Assembly (NCBI RefSeq): GCF_000003605.2
Contig: NW_003116467.1
Coordinates: 81,460 to 94,860, forward strand
Length of the DNA stretch: 13,401 nucleotides
Source: Saccoglossus kowalevskii
Lineage: Eukaryota; Hemichordata; Enteropneusta; Harrimaniidae
Direction of reading: 5' to 3'
This document shows positions 1 to 13,401 of the stretch, in pieces. A model generated the notes under the pieces. That model saw nothing but the letters and a program-made list of their open reading frames with translations. It searched no databases and was not told the origin of the DNA. The translations under genes and the position numbers were made by a program. Each line of letters starts with the position of its first letter. Position 1 is the stretch's first letter.

Positions 1-26
1 TTTGTATTATTGACGTCGTTGCTAAT

Positions 27-42
27 CATGTAATATTACATG
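27..42. repeat. 16-bp perfect palindrome
   Basis: CATGTAATATTACATG reads identically on both strands. It lies next to a TGACGTC cAMP-response-like core at 11-17 and just upstream of the promoter-like or LTR-like region. It may be a protein-binding site or simply AT-rich symmetry. Confidence 0.5.
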
Positions 43-111
43 TTATAATATTCTTGAGAGGGGAGGCATGTCACATACGACTTATTTACTACTTCTGTGT
101 CACTGAGGATG

Positions 112-221
112 TTCTAGAACCGTACTGTGTCTGGGTGGAATATTCTATATTTTTTAGAAACTGGTTGAATAGGTAATAGAACACTGTAGGAGGCAATGGA
201 AGGTAATGGAACATTCTAGAA
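112..221 (+). promoter_or_regulatory. Cluster of heat-shock-element-like sites
   Basis: Inverted GAA/TTC units with 2-base spacing occur three times: TTCTAGAA at 112-119, GAATATTC at 138-145, and GAACATTCTAGAA at 209-221. The last is a perfect three-unit heat-shock element. A further GAA in phase lies at 199-201. This architecture is what heat-shock factor trimers bind in animals. The cluster lies 70-175 bases upstream of the TATA box at 287, a reasonable promoter distance. Confidence 0.5.
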
Positions 222-286
222 ATTTGTAGTAAGTTCAAGACTCATTATGTATGCTGATGTAATGGTCTATTTATAGACGGTGCGGG

Positions 287-322
287 TATATATAGGGGAG
301 TTGTTCAGCACTGAGATCAGAT
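287..322 (+). promoter_or_regulatory. TATA box and initiator-like core promoter
   Basis: TATATATA at 287-294 is followed by TCAGAT at 317-322. Its A at 319 is 32 bases after the first T of the TATA box, close to the usual TATA-to-start distance. The direction is rightwards, so any transcript would run straight into the satellite array that starts at 562. No coding exon downstream could be recognised. Confidence 0.45.
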
Positions 323-1600
323 CGGAGATCTCGTTGAATTGTATTGGAGTTTAAGTATCTAGTTATTGGAGTAGTGGAGTTTTACCGCATTATTGTACTT
401 GATGTTTGCAGAGTATAATAGTACCAGTACCAGTTGAAACCTCATATGTTGGCTCCGTGTTCGTATTTTATCATCGCCGCCAGGGAAGTCTTTCTGTTAC
501 TGTTGCCATTTTGGTATTTGAACTATCACACCTGTACTATACCAATTACGGTAATATTACGTTGTGTGTGACACTTTCACATAGCACAATGTCCTCATTC
601 AGCTGGTTGGTGGTGTTGGAGTGTAACCTTTCACAAAGCACGACTTCATTCAGCTGGTGTTGGTGTGTGAGTCCAACAGTTCGCATAGCACAATGTCCTC
701 ATTCAGCTGGTTGGGGGGTGTTGGAGTGCAACCTTTCGCATAGCACAATGTCCTCAATCAGCTGGTGGGGTGTGTGTGAGTGCAACCTTTCACATAGCAC
801 AATGTTCTTATTTAGCTGGTGGGGTGTGCGAGTGCAATATTTTGTATAGCACAATGTCTACATTCAGCTAGTTGGGGGTGTGTGAGTGCATCCTTTCACA
901 TAGCACAATGTCCTCATTCAGCTCCAGGGGTGTGCGATTGCAACCATTCACATAGCAAATTGTCCTCATTTAGCTGGTGGAGTGTGCAAGTGCAATCTTT
1001 CGCATAGCACAATGTCTTCATTCAGCTGGTTGGTGGTGTTGGAGTGCAACCTTTTGCATAGAACAATGTCCTCATTCAGCTGGTTGGTGGTGTTGGAGTG
1101 TAATCTTTCTCATAGCACAATGTTCTCATTCAGCTGGATGGGGTGTATGAGTACAACCTACCACATAGCAAAATGTCCTCATTTAGCTGTTAGAGTGTGC
1201 AAGTGCAATCTTTCGCATAATGTCTTCATTCAGCTGGTTGGTGGTGTTGAGTGTAAGCTTTTTCATAGCGCAATTTCCTCGTTCAGCTAGTTGGGTATGC
1301 AAGTGCAACCTTTCACATAGTACAATGTCCTCATTCAGATGGTGTGGGTGTGTGAGTGCAATCGTTTGCATAGCACAATGTCATCATTCAGCTGGTGGGA
1401 TGTGCAAGTGCAATCTTTTGCATAGCACAATGTCCTCGTTCAGCTCGTTAGGTATGCAAGTGCAACCTTTCACATAGCACAATGTCCTCATTCAGCTGGT
1501 GGGATGTGCAAGTGCAATCTTTCGCATAGCACAATGTCCTCGTTCAGCTTGTTAGGTATGTGAGTGCAACCTTTCACATAGCACAATGTCCTCATTCAGC

Positions 1601-1738
1601 TGGTGGGGTGTGCAAGTGCAATCTTTCACAAAGCACAATGACTTCATTCAGCAGATGTCGGTGTGTGAGTGCAACAGTTCGCATAGCACAACAGCCTCAT
1701 TCAGACAGTTCGGGAGTGGAGTGCAACCTTTTGCATAG
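1601..1738. repeat. Marked satellite block, copy A
   Basis: Two to three adjacent units carry diagnostic variants: cacaaagcacaatgacttc, then gatgtcggtgtgtgag, then gcacaacagcctcattcag with gttcgggagtggag. The same string of variants recurs at 1971-2110, 3621-3759 and, diverged, 4171-4291, showing duplication of blocks larger than one unit. Confidence 0.85.
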
Positions 1739-1970
1739 CGCAATGTCCTCATTCAGATGGTGTGGGTGTGGGTGTGTGAGTGCAACCGTTTGCATAGCAC
1801 AATGTCCTCATTCAGCTGGTGGGGTGTGCAAGTGCAATCTTTCGCATAGCACAATGTCCTCGTTCAGCTTGTTAGGTATGTGAGTGCAACCTTTCACATA
1901 GCACAATGTCCTCATTCAGCAGGTGGGATATGCAAGTGCAACCTTTCACATAGCACAATGTCCTCATCAG

Positions 1971-2110
1971 CTGGTGGGGTGTGCAAGTGCAATCTTTCAC
2001 AAAGCACAATGACTTCATTCAGCGGATGTCGGTGTGTGAGTGCAACAGTTCGCATAGCACAACAGCCTCATTCAGACAGTTCGGGAGTGGAGTGCAACCT
2101 TTTGCATAGC
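1971..2110. repeat. Marked satellite block, copy B
   Basis: This is nearly identical to copies A and C. The unit just before it has a one-base deletion (CCTCATCAGC rather than CCTCATTCAGC, near 1964), which it shares with the unit before copy C. B and C are therefore more closely related to each other than to A, although A is only about 370 bp away. Confidence 0.85.
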
Positions 2111-3620
2111 GCAATGTCCTCGTTCAGTTGGTGTGGGTGTGTGAGTGCAACCGTTTGCATAGCACAATGTCCTCGTTCAGCTGGTGGGGTGTGTTGGAGT
2201 GCAACCTTTCACATAGCACAAAGTTCTCATTCAGCTAGTTGGATATGTGAGTGCAAACTTTCACATAGCACAATGTCCTAATTCAGTTGGTGTGGGTGCG
2301 CAAGTGCAATCTTTCGCATAGCACAATGTCTTCATTCAGCTGGTTGGTGGTGTTGGAGTGCAACCTTTTGCATAGAACAATGTCCTCATGCAGCTGGTTG
2401 GTGGTGTTGAGTGTAATCTTTTTCATAGCGCAATTTCCTCGTTCAGCTAGTTGGGTATGCGAATGCAATCTTTCACATAGCACAATGTTCTAATTCAGTT
2501 GGTGTTGGTGTGGGTGTATGAGTGAGTGCAATCGTTTGCATAGCACAATGTCATCATTCAGCTGGTGGGATGTGCAAGTGCAATCTTTTGCATAGCACAA
2601 TGTCCTCGTTCAGCTTGTTAGGTATGTGAGTGCAACCTTTCACATAGCACAATGTCCTCATTCAGCTGGTGGGATGTGCAAGTGCAATCTTTCGCATAGC
2701 ACAATGTCCTCGTTCAGCTTGTTAGGTATGCGAGTGCAACCTTTCACATAGCACAATGTCCTCATTCAGCTGGTGGGAAGTGCAAGTGCAATCTTTTGCA
2801 TAGCACAATGTCTTCATTCAGCTGGTTGGGGGGTGTTGGAGTGCAACCTTTCCCATAGAACAATGTCCTCATTCAGCTAGTTGGGTATGTGAGTGCAAAC
2901 TTTCACATAGAACAATGTCTTCATTCAGCTGGCTGGGATGTTGGAGTGTAACCTTTCACATAGAACAATGTCTTCATTCAGCTGGCTGGGATGTTGGAGT
3001 GCAACCTTTCACATAGCACAATGTCCTCATTCAGCTTGTTGGGTGTGTGAGTGCAACTTTTCACATAGCACAATGTCCTCATTCAGCTGGTGGAGTGTGC
3101 AAGTGCAATCTTTTGCATAGCACAATGTTGTCTTCATTCAGCTGGTTGGGGGGTGTTGGAGTGCAACCTTTCACAAAGAACAATGTCCTCATTCAGCTAG
3201 TTGGGTATGTGAGTGCAAACTTTCACATAGCACAATGTCGTAATTCAGTTGGTGTGGGTGTGGGTGTGCGAGTGCAATCGTTTGCATAGCACAATGTCCT
3301 CATTCAGCTGGTGGGATGTGCAAGGGGCAATATTTCGCATAGCACAATGTCCTCGTTCAGCTTGTTAGGTATGTGAGTGCAACCTTTCACATAGCACAAT
3401 GTTCTCATTCAGCTGGTGGGATGTGCAAGTGCATTCTTTCGCATAGCACAATGTCCTCGTTCAGCTTGTTAGGTACGTGAGTGCAACCTTTCACATAGCA
3501 CAATGTCCTCATTCAGCTGGTGGGATGTGCAAGTGCAATCTTTCGCATAGCACAATGTCCTCGTTCAGCTTGTTGGGTATGTGAGTGCAACCTTTCACAT
3601 AGCACAATGTCCTCATCAGC

Positions 3621-3759
3621 TGGTGGGGTGTGCAAGTGCAACCTTTCACAAAGCACAATGACTTCATTCAGCGGATGTCGGTGTGTGAGTGCAACAGTTC
3701 GCATAGCACAACAGCCTCATTCAGACGGTTCGGGAGTGGAGTGCAACCTTTTGCATAGC
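3621..3759. repeat. Marked satellite block, copy C
   Basis: It has the same variant string as copies A and B, and is preceded near 3613 by the same one-base deletion seen before copy B. It lies about 1.65 kb from copy B. Confidence 0.85.
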
Positions 3760-4170
3760 ACAATGTCCTCGTTCAGTTGGTGTGGGTGTGTGAGTGAAAT
3801 CTTTCGCATAGCACAATGTCCTCGTTCAGCTGGTTGGGTATGTGAGTGCAACCTTTCACATAGCACAATGTCCTCATTCAGCTGGTTGGGGGTGTGTGAG
3901 TGCAACCTTTCACATAGCACAATGTCCTCGTTCAGCTGGTGGGGTGTGTTGGAGTGCAACCTTTTACATAGCACAATGTCTTCATTCAGTTGGTTGGGAT
4001 GTTGGAGTGCAACCTTTCACATAGAACAATGTCCTCATTCAGCTGGTTGGGGGTGTTGGAGTGCAAACTTTCACATAGCACAATGTCCTCATTCAGTTGG
4101 TTGGGGGTGTTGGAGTGCAACATCTTGCATAGCACAATGTCCTCATTCAACTGGTGGGGTGTGTTGGAGT

Positions 4171-4291
4171 GCAACCTTTCACAAAGCACAATGACTTCAT
4201 TCAGCTGGTGTTGGTGTGTGAGTGCAACAGTTCGCATAGCACAACAGCCTCATTCAGCCGGTTGGGGAGTGGAGTGCAACCTTTTGCATAG
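4171..4291. repeat. Marked satellite block, diverged copy D at array edge
   Basis: It contains the acaaagcacaatgacttc, gtgcaacagttcgcatag and acaacagcctcattcag variants of blocks A-C, but has tggtgttggtg where those have gatgtcggtg. A short partial version with the tggtgttggtg form is also at about 628-690, so related blocks mark both ends of the array. Confidence 0.7.
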
Positions 4292-4408
4292 CACAATGTC
4301 CCAATCTAGTATTAATGCTTTTCAATAATCTGCACTCTTACTAGTTAGTCAGGTAGTAACAACAACAAATACAATAAACACTCAAAAAAAAGTTTCAAAA
4401 AGGTTTGT

Positions 4409-4444
4409 TTTATTATGAAAACTACAGACGATGATAAATTTATT
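4409..4444 (-). terminator. Candidate EFTUD2 poly(A) signals
   Basis: The minus strand has AATAAA twice, as complements of 4439-4444 and 4409-4414. I found no canonical AATAAA or ATTAAA between these and the stop codon at 5238. A variant AATACA (complement of 5148-5153) about 85 bases past the stop is an alternative nearer site. Which is used cannot be told from sequence alone. Confidence 0.35.
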
Positions 4445-4493
4445 GAGCAAAAATATAGTGAATTCACCAAGAAAACAAAAACCTCATAAAAGA

Positions 4494-4580
4494 TATCACA
4501 TTATTTTGAAATGACCACCAGTCAGCCATCTTGAATTGAATTACAAAGAAAATGCACATGTATATATTAGACATGATGTA
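4494..4580. repeat. Fragment of dispersed repeat (same family as 8166-8665)
   Basis: The order of motifs, tcacattattttgaaa then ccagtcagccatcttgaatt then gcacatgtatata, parallels the third unit of the array at 8166-8665 (accacattttcaaaa, ccagtcagccatcttggatt, gcatgtgcatat). Both are in the same orientation, so they are likely two copies of one repeat family. Confidence 0.65.
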
Positions 4581-5237
4581 CGGCATACAAGGCTCCGAGT
4601 GAGCTACCAATTTCAAAAGCTGATAGCCTGACAATAACATTGAGTAGTCCATCAGTGGTTTGGTACTTGAAGTATGCAGACAATTTTGTATACATGGAAA
4701 CAACAAACTCATTTTGTGTAGGTGTGTAGGACAACCCATACTTAGTTATCTCAGTGGTGAGACATTATTAATTATCTGAAAATTTCTAGTTGGACTACTA
4801 ATTTTGTAAATTGGTAGTCATTTTGCATTGGGCTAGTGCTAATTTAAAGTTGGGACGCTGTGTGGAGTTTGTATGTGATCAGTCAAGACAACATTCATTA
4901 AACCAAAATGGCTGAAGGTAGGCTATTTTGAAACTAATCTGAAAAACTAAAAGATGTGCATCAAGACTGCATTATGTTCAATGTATGTACCAAGTTTAGG
5001 CACAACGAAGAACTGGTTCTGGAAAAACAGAGATGTTTTACTTGAATGTTTTGACAATTATTTTGTAGGTACCCCGGTAATAAAATATCCACATTCAGGC
5101 ATCTTGAATTAATCATGAAATAAACGTTTTCACATTTCAAGACATGATGTATTTGTAAAGACATGTCTGAGACACAGGTTTGGATGAATCAGCGAGTCCT
5201 GATAAAGGGACTCAATAATGTCTGTTGATTATTATTG

Positions 5238-13347
<8,110 letters not shown>

Positions 13348-13401
13348 TTATTAATGAAAGTCATGGTTATTTAAATGGTAAACAAAACTGAAATGAGTCG
13401 G

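Larger units (their letters stand above)
56..410 (+). mobile_element. Possible solo or 3' LTR (polypurine run plus LTR-like promoter)
   Basis: A purine run (56-66) is followed by CA and then TGTCAC at 69, the arrangement expected for a polypurine tract abutting the TG start of an LTR. Inside are a TATA box (287-294), an initiator-like TCAGAT around 317-322 and a short GC-poor leader ending near TTTGCA (410). No primer-binding site, gag, pol, integrase or second LTR copy is visible, and no target-site duplication can be tested because the left side is cut off. An ordinary host gene promoter is the main alternative. Confidence 0.3.
562..4301. repeat. Minisatellite array, about 71 copies of a ~53-bp unit
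   Basis: The core (A)GCACAATGTCCTCATTCAGC is followed by a GT-rich segment such as tggtggggtgtgcaagtgcaa and a ctttc(a/g)cata link. It recurs about 71 times at spacings mostly of 51-54 bases (extremes about 50-61). Copies are imperfect: the core varies between CATT and CGTT, some links read cacaaag rather than cacatag, and the GT-rich part expands in a few units. Open frames exist on both strands (longest 3520-4194, plus) because the units happen to lack stops in two frames. The unit length is not a multiple of three and frames break often, so I do not call them genes. No spacers are present. Confidence 0.97.
4302..5237 (-). other. 3' flank / probable 3' UTR of EFTUD2
   Basis: This stretch lies between the satellite array and the EFTUD2 stop codon. 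No coding potential was recognised on either strand. It contains fragments of a dispersed repeat with gtcagccatcttgaattgaatt (about 4494-4580) and a related piece around 5090-5155, plus candidate poly(A) signals on the minus strand. If the distal signals are used, the 3' UTR would be about 0.8 kb and would include these repeat fragments. Confidence 0.6.

Noticed and set aside
430-480. Primer-binding site after the possible LTR (ttggctccgtg near 450)
   Set aside because: It starts with TGG but I cannot match it to a tRNA 3' end, and it is about 40 bases from the proposed LTR end, so it is not counted as support.
3520-4194. 224-codon plus-strand open frame in the satellite, and similar shorter ones on both strands
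   Set aside because: It is a translation of the tandem repeat. Neighbouring units fall into different frames, the third frame has a TAG in the core, and no start context, splice signals or known domain support a protein.
3717-4237. Minus-strand frames repeating NEDIVLCERLH
   Set aside because: The peptide regularity follows from the DNA repeat. The frames are broken by unit-length changes and carry no recognisable family signature.
562-4301. CRISPR-like array
   Set aside because: Units abut each other without unique spacers, copies are imperfect, and the surroundings are eukaryotic.

Overview
This window looks like nuclear DNA from an animal, most likely a marine invertebrate. The evidence is a protein-coding gene split into short exons by large AT-rich GT-AG introns, a minisatellite, and several non-autonomous transposon-like repeats. 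There are no operons, ribosome binding sites or other prokaryotic features. The species cannot be named from the sequence alone.

The only confident gene is on the minus strand. It is the 3' half of EFTUD2 (Snu114, the U5 snRNP 116 kDa GTPase). Seven exons between 13327 and 5238 join in frame with consensus splice sites and encode the C-terminal 261 residues plus a stop codon. These cover EF-2-like domains IV and V and the acidic tail. The 5' part of the gene, including the GTP-binding domain, lies beyond the right edge. The exons total 787 bp of about 8.1 kb; the rest is intron.

Left of the gene there are three zones. Positions 1-561 hold a promoter-like stretch with a TATA box, an initiator and a perfect three-unit heat-shock element. 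It may be an LTR, with a polypurine run ahead of a TG start. Positions 562-4301 are a tandem array of about 71 copies of a 50-61 bp unit, with shared variants showing that multi-unit blocks were duplicated. Positions 4302-5237 are the 3' flank or 3' UTR of EFTUD2, with candidate poly(A) signals and fragments of a dispersed repeat.

The introns carry mobile-element-like structures. Intron 5334-7367 has a foldback or MITE-like element (6000-6727) with perfect 12-bp inverted termini and internal repeats of about 155 bp. Intron 7476-9132 has a repeat array of 132-134 bp units (8166-8665). Intron 10965-12768 has a 1.2-kb element (11064-12272) with 23-bp inverted termini, TTAA at both edges and subterminal motif copies. 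No transposase is visible in any of them. I found no RNA gene, CRISPR array or second confident coding gene, and nothing I would call a new functional system. The most notable items are the TTAA-flanked element, the heat-shock-element promoter next to the satellite, and the block-duplicated satellite.
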